Assembly (NCBI RefSeq): GCF_017833415.1
Contig: NZ_JAFICC010000001.1
Coordinates: 1 to 64,000 of the forward strand
Reading direction: 5' to 3'
Length of the DNA: 64,000 nt
DNA from: Flavobacterium sp. 1355
Lineage (GTDB): Bacteria > Bacteroidota > Bacteroidia > Flavobacteriales > Flavobacteriaceae
Every line of letters starts with the position of its first letter. The first letter of the stretch is position 1. Below are positions 42,608 through 50,954 of this stretch, piece after piece. Made by a program: the position numbers and the translations under genes. A model generated the notes under the pieces. It saw only the letters and a list, made by a program, of their open reading frames with translations, searched no databases and had not been told where the DNA came from.

Positions 42608-44068
42608 ATGAAAAGATTATATATATCAATATTTGTACTGTCTGGATTATTTTTTTCAGGTTGTTCAGATGATTTCTTAGATGTTAACCCTACCGAATCA
42701 ATTCCGGCTGATGTAGAGTTGGTTAATAATGATGCAGGAGCTAAAAGTTTTGTAACAGCAATCTACAATCATTTTTTAGGCTGGGAAATGTCTTCTTTCG
42801 GTTGGAATGCGGTTTCAAGTATCATTTCAGATGATGCAGATAAAGGTTCTGATCCCGGAGATGCTGGTGGTGATAAAGATATTATCGATGCTTTAACTTA
42901 TAATGCTTCAACCGCATCATTTCAATCTACTTGGAATGCTAACTATGCCGGAATAAACAGATGTAATCAGGCTTTAGAGATTTTCCCCAAACTAGATAAA
43001 GTAACACCTGCTTTAAAAGTAAGATTAGAAGGTGAGGCTAAGTTTTTTAGAGCTTTTATGTATTTTACTTTAGTAAAAGGATACGGTGGAGTTCCTATAG
43101 TAGATCATGTGCCTCTTCCAGTTTCAGAGGACGATAGACTAATGCAGTTAACTCGTAAATCACCTGCAGAAGTTTATGCTTTTATAGAAAAAGATTTAAA
43201 TGATGCAATAACAAATTTGCCAGAAAAATCTGCTTACGGGGCAGAAGATAGAACTAGAGTTTCTAAAGGTTCTGCGTATGCTTTGTTAGCAAAAGTAAGT
43301 TTGTACCAAAAGAAATGGCAACAAGTAATTGACAATTGTGATAAAGTAACAGGATATTCTTTAGTTGATGATTATTCTTCTTTGTTTAAAAAAGAGGGAG
43401 AATTTGGTCCGGAATCAATTTTTGAGATTGATGGAATAGGTGGAACTTCAAGCCCTGGATTTGGAATTGGTAATTATTCAGTTTCTCAGGCTCCGCGTGG
43501 AGCTGGAGGATGGGGATGGGGCTTTAACACACCTACAGAAGGTCTTGCAAATGCTTATGAAGCAGGTGATGTTAGAAGAGCCGCAACTATTATTTTCAGA
43601 GGTTCAGTTTTATATGATGGAAGAGAAATACCTCAATCTGTTGCAAACCCTAGGTACAATTATAAAGCTTATTCATCAGATTTTTATAATCAGGAATTCA
43701 CAGATACAAATCTTAGATATTTAAGATATGCAGAAGTAATATTAATGAAAGCTGAAGCACTAAATGAATTAGGTCAGACAGATGCAGCGATTCCATTATT
43801 AAATCAAATTAGACTTAGAGCTAAAGTAGGAGAAACATCAGCAGTTTCACAGGGTGATGTGAGAATAGCAATTTGGAAAGAAAGAAGATTAGAATTTGCT
43901 TTCGAACATGACCGATGGTTTGATCTTGTAAGGACAGGTCAGGCTAAAGCAGCCATGGCAGCAGATGGAAAAACTTTTGTTGAAGGAAAACATGAGTTAT
44001 GGCCTCTTCCGACTTCATTTATAAGAGAAGCGGCGGGACTTTCCCAACAAAACCCTGGGGGTTACTAA
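42608..44068 (+). CDS. SusD-family glycan-binding lipoprotein
   Basis: A 486-residue surface lipoprotein (lipobox FSGC in GLFFSGCSDDFLDVNPTES) that caps the SusC barrel and binds the glycan. TPR-like helices are seen: GEAKFFRAFMYFTLVKGYGG, VSKGSAYALLAKVSLYQKKW and the C-terminal LRYAEVILMKAEALNELGQT with WKERRLEFAFEHDRWFDLVR. Trp residues in GWNAVSS and RGAGGWGWGFN could stack on sugars. It is directly coupled to susC and followed by a hairpin before the glucanase gene. Confidence 0.95.
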   Translation: MKRLYISIFVLSGLFFSGCSDDFLDVNPTESIPADVELVNNDAGAKSFVTAIYNHFLGWEMSSFGWNAVSSIISDDADKGSDPGDAGGDKDIIDALTYNASTASFQSTWNANYAGINRCNQALEIFPKLDKVTPALKVRLEGEAKFFRAFMYFTLVKGYGGVPIVDHVPLPVSEDDRLMQLTRKSPAEVYAFIEKDLNDAITNLPEKSAYGAEDRTRVSKGSAYALLAKVSLYQKKWQQVIDNCDKVTGYSLVDDYSSLFKKEGEFGPESIFEIDGIGGTSSPGFGIGNYSVSQAPRGAGGWGWGFNTPTEGLANAYEAGDVRRAATIIFRGSVLYDGREIPQSVANPRYNYKAYSSDFYNQEFTDTNLRYLRYAEVILMKAEALNELGQTDAAIPLLNQIRLRAKVGETSAVSQGDVRIAIWKERRLEFAFEHDRWFDLVRTGQAKAAMAADGKTFVEGKHELWPLPTSFIREAAGLSQQNPGGY

Positions 44069-44079
44069 TTAAATAACAA

Positions 44080-44113
44080 AATCACTCCTTTCAAAACTTT
44101 GAAAGGAGTGATT
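44080..44113 (+). other. Intercistronic stem-loop between susD and the glucanase gene
   Basis: AATCACTCCTTTCAAA and TTTGAAAGGAGTGATT form a 16-bp perfect stem with a very small loop. Only a weak U-tract follows (ATTATTTATG), so it may stabilise the upstream mRNA or reduce read-through instead of stopping transcription fully. Confidence 0.75.
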
Positions 44114-44139
44114 ATTTATGAATTCCATAATTTTTTATA

Positions 44140-45513
44140 ATGATTAGAATTTCACTTTTATTAATAACTTTTACTTTTTTCAGTTGTGGATCAAATGCGG
44201 ACAAAGGAAAAGAAGATGCAACAGAGAACACTTCTGAAGTCAAATTGACGGACGAACAGCTTTTGGATGTTGTTCAAAAACAAACTTTTAAATACTTCTG
44301 GGATTATGCTGAACCAAATTCAGGATTAGCGAGAGAACGTTTTCATCCTGACGGAAATTATCCTGAAAATGATGCTCATATTGTAACAACCGGAGGTTCC
44401 GGGTTTGGACTAATGGCTATTGTTTCCGGAATGTCAAGAGGATATGTTACCAAAGAAGAAGGGGTAAAAAGACTAGATAAAATTGCCGATTTCCTTGCAA
44501 AAGCAGATCGTTTTCATGGAGCATGGTCACACTGGATTGACGGAAATACAGGAAAAGTAAAACCATTTGGAACTAAAGATAATGGAGGAGATTTAGTCGA
44601 AACATCATTTTTAATTTCAGGAATGATTACGGTTCGTGAATATTTAAAAACCGGAAATGAAAAAGAGAAAGCCGTTGCTGCCAAATATGATGCACTTTGG
44701 AAAGGTGTGGAATGGAAATGGTTTACCAATAATAAAGATGTTTTATACTGGCACTGGTCACCAAACTACGAATGGCAAATGAATTTTGCTTTAGAAGGCT
44801 ACAACGAGTGTCTGATTACCTATATTATGGCGGCATCTTCACCAACACACGCCATTGATGCAAAAGCATATCATGATGGATGGGCAAGAAGCGGAGGCAT
44901 TGTGTCTGCAAAAACAAAATATGGTATTCCGTTAATTCTAAAACATAACGGGGCAGAAGAATTTGGCGGACCCTTATTTTGGGCGCACTATTCTTATGTC
45001 GGTTTAGATCCAAATCAGTTAAGTGATAAATACGCCAATTATTTTGATCTCAACAAAAACCAAGTTGAAATCGATTATAAATACTGTATCGAAAACCCTA
45101 AAAAATATAAATATTACGGAGCTGATTATTGGGGATTAACAGCATCATATTCCAGAAATCCGGATGGTTCTGTTGGTTACGATGCACACATGCCGAGTAA
45201 TGATAAAGGAGTTATCTCACCAACAGCAGCGATTGGTTCTATTGTTTATATGCCAAAAGAATCTATTGCAGTAATGCGCAATTTATATGAAAATCATAAA
45301 GCGGAAACCTGGGGAGAAGCCGGTTTTTATGATGCAGTAAGTTTAGAAAATAACTGGACAGCAAAACGATATTTAGCAATAGATCAGGGCCCCGAGGTCG
45401 TAATGATTGAGAACTATCGCTCAGGTTTATTATGGAAATTATTTATGAATGCCCCTGAAGTAAAAGAAGGATTAAAAAAACTTGGTTTTAAATCAGGAAA
45501 ATACGGGATTTAA
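44140..45513 (+). CDS. GH144-type glucoamylase-family lipoprotein, probable endo-beta-1,2-glucanase
   Basis: A 457-residue lipoprotein (TFFSCGSN). The (alpha/alpha)6 glycoamylase domain begins with VVQKQTFKYFWDYAEPNSGL and contains TTGGSGFGLMAIVSGMSRGY, the acidic NGGDLVETSFLISGM, YWHWSPNYEWQMNFALEGYN and GGPLFWAHYSYVGLDP. This is the PF10091-type family whose characterised members (Chitinophaga, Parabacteroides) are endo-beta-1,2-glucanases of GH144 that release sophorose. The neighbour GH3 enzyme and SusC/SusD support that role. Surface or periplasmic location follows from the lipid anchor. The exact substrate is inferred from family only. Confidence 0.85.
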   Translation: MIRISLLLITFTFFSCGSNADKGKEDATENTSEVKLTDEQLLDVVQKQTFKYFWDYAEPNSGLARERFHPDGNYPENDAHIVTTGGSGFGLMAIVSGMSRGYVTKEEGVKRLDKIADFLAKADRFHGAWSHWIDGNTGKVKPFGTKDNGGDLVETSFLISGMITVREYLKTGNEKEKAVAAKYDALWKGVEWKWFTNNKDVLYWHWSPNYEWQMNFALEGYNECLITYIMAASSPTHAIDAKAYHDGWARSGGIVSAKTKYGIPLILKHNGAEEFGGPLFWAHYSYVGLDPNQLSDKYANYFDLNKNQVEIDYKYCIENPKKYKYYGADYWGLTASYSRNPDGSVGYDAHMPSNDKGVISPTAAIGSIVYMPKESIAVMRNLYENHKAETWGEAGFYDAVSLENNWTAKRYLAIDQGPEVVMIENYRSGLLWKLFMNAPEVKEGLKKLGFKSGKYGI

Positions 45514-45598
45514 TGCATCAATATAAAATATGTATTGGCGCGGCAGCCATTGATGTTTAAACAGATTAAAATGAATACAAACAAATAAATAAAATAGA

Positions 45599-47899
45599 AT
45601 GAAAAACAAATTAGTCTTACTTTTTTTAGGATGTGCTGTTTTGGGTTATGCCCAGAAAAAGAATACTAAAAATACAGTTAAAATTAAACCAAAGTCTGAA
45701 TTTGTGGCAGAATTAATTTCTAAAATGACTTTAGACGAAAAATTGGGTCAGTTAAACTTACCTACATCAGGTGATATTACTACAGGACAGGCGAATAGCT
45801 CGAATGTGGCAAAAAACATCGCTGAAGGTAAAGTAGGAGGTTTGTTCAACATTAAATCCGTTCAAAAAATTAAGGAAGTTCAAAAAATTGCTGTTGAACA
45901 AAGCCGTTTAAAAATTCCTTTGCTTTTTGGAATGGATGTTATTCATGGTTATGAAACTACATTCCCAATTCCGTTAGGATTGTCTTGTACTTGGGATATG
46001 AATTTGATCGAAAGAAGTGCTCAGATTGCAGCTCAGGAAGCGAGTGCAGACGGTATCAACTGGACATTTTCGCCTATGGTTGATATTTCCCGTGATCCTC
46101 GTTGGGGAAGAGTTTCTGAAGGTTCTGGAGAAGACCCGTATTTGGGAAGCCAAATTGCAAAAGCAATGGTAAACGGATACCAACAACACGATCTTTCTAA
46201 AAACAACTCTATTTTGGCGTGCGTAAAACACTTTGCCTTATATGGTGCACCAGAAGGCGGACGTGATTATAACACAGTTGACATGAGCCATATCAGAATG
46301 TTTAATGATTATTTCCCTCCATACAAGGCTGCAGTTGATGCTGGTGTAGGTTCTGTAATGGCTTCTTTTAATGAAATTGACGGAATCCCTGCAACTGGAA
46401 ATAAATGGTTAATGACAGATGTACTAAGAAAAAAATGGGGCTTTAAAGGCTTTGTAGTAACAGATTTTACCGGAATTCCTGAAATGATCGAACACGGAAT
46501 GGGTAATCTTCAGGATGTATCTGCACTATCTCTTAATGCCGGTGTTGAAATGGATATGGTTGGAGAAGGTTTCTTAACGACATTAAAAAAATCTTTGGAC
46601 GAAAAAAGAGTTACTATGGCGCAGATTGACAACGCTGTAAGACTTATTTTAGAAGCTAAATATGACTTAGGATTATTTGAAGATCCTTATAAATACTGTG
46701 ACGAAAAAAGAGCAAAAACAGAAATCTTTACGTCAGCAAGCAGAAAAGAAGCACGTCAGATTGCTGCACAATCACTGGTCTTGCTAAAAAATCAAAATCA
46801 GGTACTGCCACTTAAAAAATCAGGTACAATTGCACTTATCGGACCATTGGCAGACGCTAAAGAAAATATGCCTGGAACCTGGAGTGTAGCGACAAAAATG
46901 GAAAATGCTATTTCATTATTAGCAGGAATCAAAGAAGTTGGAGGAAAAGACGTTAAAGTTTTATACGCCAAAGGAAGTAATCTGGATTATGATGAAACTT
47001 TTGAAACCAACGCCACAATGTTTGGTAAAACATTACACCGTGACGCACGTTCTAAAGAAGAATTATTGGCAGAAGCACTAAAAGTTGCCAATCAGTCAGA
47101 TGTTATTGTAGCAGCACTTGGAGAGTCTGCAGAAATGAGTGGAGAATCGAGCAGTCGTACAAATTTAGAAATTCCACAAGCACAAAAGGATTTATTACAA
47201 GCCTTATTAAAAACAGGAAAACCAGTTGTTCTGGTATTGTTTGACGGTCGTCCTTTAGTATTGAAAGAAGAGAACGAAACAGTTCCGGCTATTTTAAATG
47301 TTTGGTTTGCTGGTACCGAAGCAGGATATGCAATTGCAGATGTTTTATTTGGAGATGTTAATCCATCAGGAAAATTAACAACAACATTTCCAAGAAGTGT
47401 AGGCCAGGTGCCAATTTATTATGCACACAAAAATACAGGAAGACCACTTTCTAACACAGAAGGAAAATTCGAAAAATTCAGATCAAATTATATAGATGAA
47501 AGAAATGAGCCATTATTCCCATTTGGTTTTGGGTTAAGCTATACCAGCTTTGACTATTCAAATGTAAAAATTTCATCAGATAAAATGAACTTCAACGGAA
47601 AACTAACTGTTTCTGCTGATGTAACAAACACAGGAAATTTTGACGGAAAAGAAACGGTTCAATTATACATTAGAGATTTAGTTGGATCTGTTACAAGACC
47701 GGTTAGAGAATTAAAAGGTTTCCAAAAAATAAGCCTTAAAAAAGGAGAAAAACAAACGGTGACTTTTGACATCACGGTAGAAGATTTAAAATTCTATAAT
47801 TCTGATTTACAGTTTGTAGCTGAACCTGGACAGTTTGATGTTTTTGTTGGAACAAATTCAAACGCAGATAAGAAAGTTAGTTTTGAGTTAACTAAATAG
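45599..47899 (+). CDS. bglX: GH3 beta-glucosidase, BglX-like
   Basis: A 766-residue exported glycoside hydrolase with a type I signal peptide (MKNKLVLLFLGCAVLGYAQ). The N-terminal barrel carries FGMDVIHGYETTFPIPLGLS, MVDISRDPRWGRVSEGSGED, the substrate-binding CVKHFALYGAPEGGRDY and the nucleophile Asp in KGFVVTDFTGIPEM. The second domain has the probable acid/base Glu in EMSGESSSRTNLEIP. The C-terminal FN3-like domain (DVTNTGNFDGKETVQLYIRD) completes the BglX layout. A Bacteroides GH3 of this type is known to act on sophoro-oligosaccharides, so it would finish what the GH144 enzyme starts. A strong terminator follows. Confidence 0.93.
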   Translation: MKNKLVLLFLGCAVLGYAQKKNTKNTVKIKPKSEFVAELISKMTLDEKLGQLNLPTSGDITTGQANSSNVAKNIAEGKVGGLFNIKSVQKIKEVQKIAVEQSRLKIPLLFGMDVIHGYETTFPIPLGLSCTWDMNLIERSAQIAAQEASADGINWTFSPMVDISRDPRWGRVSEGSGEDPYLGSQIAKAMVNGYQQHDLSKNNSILACVKHFALYGAPEGGRDYNTVDMSHIRMFNDYFPPYKAAVDAGVGSVMASFNEIDGIPATGNKWLMTDVLRKKWGFKGFVVTDFTGIPEMIEHGMGNLQDVSALSLNAGVEMDMVGEGFLTTLKKSLDEKRVTMAQIDNAVRLILEAKYDLGLFEDPYKYCDEKRAKTEIFTSASRKEARQIAAQSLVLLKNQNQVLPLKKSGTIALIGPLADAKENMPGTWSVATKMENAISLLAGIKEVGGKDVKVLYAKGSNLDYDETFETNATMFGKTLHRDARSKEELLAEALKVANQSDVIVAALGESAEMSGESSSRTNLEIPQAQKDLLQALLKTGKPVVLVLFDGRPLVLKEENETVPAILNVWFAGTEAGYAIADVLFGDVNPSGKLTTTFPRSVGQVPIYYAHKNTGRPLSNTEGKFEKFRSNYIDERNEPLFPFGFGLSYTSFDYSNVKISSDKMNFNGKLTVSADVTNTGNFDGKETVQLYIRDLVGSVTRPVRELKGFQKISLKKGEKQTVTFDITVEDLKFYNSDLQFVAEPGQFDVFVGTNSNADKKVSFELTK

Positions 47900-47919
47900 T
47901 TGGTTAAATTGATTAGTAT

Positions 47920-47955
47920 GCCCTTCGCAAGTGGTTAGGCGAAGGGCTTTTTTTT
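47920..47955 (+). terminator. Terminator after the GH3 gene
   Basis: GCCCTTCGC (47920-47928) and GCGAAGGGC (47939-47947) form a 9-bp stem followed by eight T or more. It closes the susC-susD-GH144-GH3 transcript. Confidence 0.92.
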
Positions 47956-48018
47956 AAGCAAAAAACAAATTTTTAAAGCTAAGCAATTAGTATTCTAAAT
48001 TATAATTAACTCAACAAT

Positions 48019-48804
48019 ATGAATACTTTTAAAATATCCCGGGTATATCTTTTTATTTTTATTTTGACTGTTTTATCAGCCTGCAATACAACAAAAAATG
48101 GTGTGGTAGCACATCGCGGTGCATGGAAAAAAAATAATTTGCCCGAAAATTCAATCGCAGCACTTCGAAATGCCATTGATTTGAAAACAGCAGGTTCAGA
48201 ATTCGACGTTTGGATGACAGCAGATGATTCACTTGTAATAAATCACGATCCACATTACAATAAAATGCTGATCGAGAAAACAAATTATTCTGATTTGATA
48301 AAGTTTAAACTTTCAAATGGAGAGAAGCTGCCAACATTATACGAATATATTTCAGAAGGCAAAAGAAATAACAGACAGACTCTTTTGGTATGCGAAATAA
48401 AACCTTCGGAAATAAGTAAAGAACGCGGAAAAAAAGTAGCCTTAAAAACAGTCGAAACGATAAAGAAACTCAAAGCTGAAAAAATTACCTGCTATATTAG
48501 TTTTGATTACGAAATACTTAAGAAAATCAGACAGGTAGATTCCAAAGTCGTTTTGCAATATCTGGAAGGAAATAAATCTCCGAAAGAAGTAAAAGAAGAT
48601 CATATTTCAGGTATAGATTATCATTACTCCGTTTTTAAAAAACATCCCGAATGGATAAAGGAGGCAAAAGATAATAAAATCATTCTGAATGCATGGACGG
48701 TGAATGAAGCTGCGGATATGGACTGGATAATTGAAAATAAATTTGATTATATCACAACAAATGAACCTGAACTTCTGCAACAAAAACTGAAAGCTAAAAA
48801 ATAA
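48019..48804 (+). CDS. Glycerophosphodiester phosphodiesterase-family lipoprotein
   Basis: A 261-residue lipoprotein (VLSACNTT lipobox). The GDPD TIM barrel shows VVAHRGAWKKNNLPENSIAA with the catalytic HR...NS.AA pattern, EFDVWMTADDSLVINHDPHY with the metal-binding Glu and Asp and the catalytic His, and the C-terminal LNAWTVNEAADMDWIIENKF followed by DYITTNEP. Family members split glycerophosphodiesters into glycerol phosphate and an alcohol. Placed between glucan-degrading genes and in the envelope, it may remove phosphoglycerol groups from a glycan; this is inference. It lies after a terminator, so it has its own promoter or is driven by read-through. Confidence 0.9.
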   Translation: MNTFKISRVYLFIFILTVLSACNTTKNGVVAHRGAWKKNNLPENSIAALRNAIDLKTAGSEFDVWMTADDSLVINHDPHYNKMLIEKTNYSDLIKFKLSNGEKLPTLYEYISEGKRNNRQTLLVCEIKPSEISKERGKKVALKTVETIKKLKAEKITCYISFDYEILKKIRQVDSKVVLQYLEGNKSPKEVKEDHISGIDYHYSVFKKHPEWIKEAKDNKIILNAWTVNEAADMDWIIENKFDYITTNEPELLQQKLKAKK

Positions 48805-48853
48805 CGCTTATTTCTAAAATAAAAGCTATTAGAAATCATTAAAAAAAGACAAA

Positions 48854-50785
48854 ATGAAAAGAAGATATTTAGTAATGTCAAGAATATTTTTGTTGCTCTT
48901 AATTTGTTTTAACATAAATATTCGGGCACAAAAAACACAGCTTCCCGGAAAAACAGAATGGTTTGATCCTAACAAAGCAGCTACAACTTATTGCAATCCC
49001 ATAAATATTGGATACAACTACACAACTCAGAATCATAATGGTATTCCGATTTCCCGCCGCTCCAGTGCAGATCCCGTAATAATTACTTACAAAGGAGAAT
49101 ATTATTTGTTTGCGACTAATCAGGCTGGATTTTTCTGGAGTAAAGATATGTCTGACTGGAATTTTGTTTACGGAAGTTTTCAAAGAAATCCGGGTGACGA
49201 TGATCAATGCGCACCAGCAGCGTGGGTAGTAAATGATACTTTATTTTATGTAGGCTCTACATGGAAAAAAGATCATCCGGTTTGGAAAACCGCAGATCCT
49301 AAATCTGGCAGATGGACCAGACACGTAGATAAAGCAATGCTGCCAACCTGGGATCCCGCAATTTTTCAGGACGATGATAAAAAAGTGTATATGTACTACG
49401 GCTCAAGTGGAAAACTACCGCTTGTGGGGGTAGAAGTTGATTATAACACCTGGCTGCCAAAAGGAAATCAGGCAGATTATGCACCACTTTATGCTGCAAC
49501 AGAAGTAGAAGATATACAAAAACCGTACGGACAGGCAAAAGCAGTTGTAGGATTAGATCCTTCACAACATGGCTGGGAACGTTTTGGGCCAAATAACGAC
49601 ATGGAACCTGCACCGTGGGGAAATTTTATTGAAGGTGCATGGATGACCAAACACAACGGAAAATATTACATGCAATATGGGGCTCCGGCCACAGAATTTA
49701 AAGGCTATGCAAATGGTGTTCACGTAGGTGATAATCCGTTAGGGCCTTTTGTATATCAGAAACATAACCCAATGTCTTATAAACCGGGAGGTTTTGTAAT
49801 TGGGGCAGGACACGGAAATACTTTTGCAGATAATTTTGGTAATTACTGGAATACCGGAACTTGCAAAATATCCATAAAAGATCGTTTTGAGCGTCGTATA
49901 GATATGTTTCCTGCAGGATTTGATAAAGATGATGTAATGTATTCTATCACTTCTTATGGCGATTTTCCAATTACATTGCCTACAAACCAAAGAAACCAGG
50001 AAAAAGGCGCTTCATCAGGATGGATGTTGCTGTCTTATAAAAAAACGGTTACAGCTTCTTCTTCTGAAGATTGTATGGAAGTGGAGACAAACCGAATGGA
50101 CAATGGAGGAAAAAAAGTATATGAAAAATTTTGCTACACTCCAGAAAACCTTACAGACGAGGACATTCAGACATACTGGTCGGCTAAAACAAGCAATCCG
50201 GGCGAGTGGCTGCAACTTGACTTAGGGAGAAAAATGCAGATCAATGCATTGCAAATCAACTATGCAGACCACAAAGCCACACAGCATAACAAAGCAATGG
50301 ATATTTACTATCAGTACAAGATCTACATGTCTAATGATGCTGTAAACTGGAAACTGGTTGTAGATAAATCTAAAAACGATAAAGATGTACCTCACGATTA
50401 TGTAGAATTAACCAAAGCTATCGAAGCCCGTTATATCAAAATGGAGAATATCCATAACGCATCGGGATTATTTGCTGTATCAGATTTCAGGGTATTCGGA
50501 AATGGACTGGCAGAAAAGCCAAAATCAGTTTCAGATTTCAAAGTAAAAAGAAATACAGCTGATTCGCGTAACGCTATTATTTCGTGGAAAAAACAGTCAG
50601 ATGCTATTGGATACAATATTTATTACGGAATAACTCCTGATAAGTTATACAACAGCATTATGGTGTACGGAAATAATTCTTATGATTTTAGAGGTCTTGA
50701 TAAAGGAACAAAATATTATTTTACAATTGAGCCTTTTAATGAAAATGGAATTGGAGAAAAAAATAAGATTATCGAAGTAAAATAA
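48854..50785 (+). CDS. GH43-like glycosidase with discoidin and FN3 domains
   Basis: A 643-residue exported protein. A type I signal peptide covers about residues 1-26. The five-bladed propeller (about 50-390) has the three acids of clan GH-F: Asp in RRSSADPVIITYKGEYYLFA, Asp in LPTWDPAIFQDDDKKVYMYY and Glu in GNFIEGAWMTKHNGKYYMQY. A discoidin (F5/8 C) domain follows (about 430-550: DIQTYWSAKTSNPGEWLQLD), then an FN3 domain to the end. Discoidin domains bind sugars. The linkage cut is not clear; GH43 members often act on arabinosides or xylosides, which would not fit a glucan. An ATG at 48875 is an alternative start. It begins 49 bp after the GDPD gene. Confidence 0.85.
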   Translation: MKRRYLVMSRIFLLLLICFNINIRAQKTQLPGKTEWFDPNKAATTYCNPINIGYNYTTQNHNGIPISRRSSADPVIITYKGEYYLFATNQAGFFWSKDMSDWNFVYGSFQRNPGDDDQCAPAAWVVNDTLFYVGSTWKKDHPVWKTADPKSGRWTRHVDKAMLPTWDPAIFQDDDKKVYMYYGSSGKLPLVGVEVDYNTWLPKGNQADYAPLYAATEVEDIQKPYGQAKAVVGLDPSQHGWERFGPNNDMEPAPWGNFIEGAWMTKHNGKYYMQYGAPATEFKGYANGVHVGDNPLGPFVYQKHNPMSYKPGGFVIGAGHGNTFADNFGNYWNTGTCKISIKDRFERRIDMFPAGFDKDDVMYSITSYGDFPITLPTNQRNQEKGASSGWMLLSYKKTVTASSSEDCMEVETNRMDNGGKKVYEKFCYTPENLTDEDIQTYWSAKTSNPGEWLQLDLGRKMQINALQINYADHKATQHNKAMDIYYQYKIYMSNDAVNWKLVVDKSKNDKDVPHDYVELTKAIEARYIKMENIHNASGLFAVSDFRVFGNGLAEKPKSVSDFKVKRNTADSRNAIISWKKQSDAIGYNIYYGITPDKLYNSIMVYGNNSYDFRGLDKGTKYYFTIEPFNENGIGEKNKIIEVK

Positions 50786-50806
50786 TTTTAATTTAGTAAA
50801 AATTTA

Positions 50807-50853
50807 AAAACCTCTAATTGTAGAAAGTAAATTCGCAATTAGAGGTTTTTTTT
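50807..50853 (+). terminator. Terminator at the end of the polysaccharide locus
   Basis: AACCTCTAATTG and CAATTAGAGGTT form a 12-bp stem with a 15-base loop and a following run of eight T. It closes the GDPD-GH43 unit. Confidence 0.9.
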
Positions 50854-50954
50854 GAGAAAAGCTTTAGGAAAAGCCCTTTGAGTTGTAAAGAATTTTGTTC
50901 CTTTGTTCTGCTTGCAAAAAAAGTGAGCGATAACCCAAAAATGCTATAAAAACC

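Noticed and set aside
44080..44113. Stem-loop after susD read as a full terminator
   Set aside because: It lacks a continuous U-tract, and the following glucanase gene has only a 26-bp gap with no room for a separate promoter.
48019..48804. GDPD gene considered as a plain housekeeping phospholipid-salvage gene
   Set aside because: Not excluded, but its place between glycan-degrading genes on the same strand makes a glycan role worth testing; kept as a finding instead.
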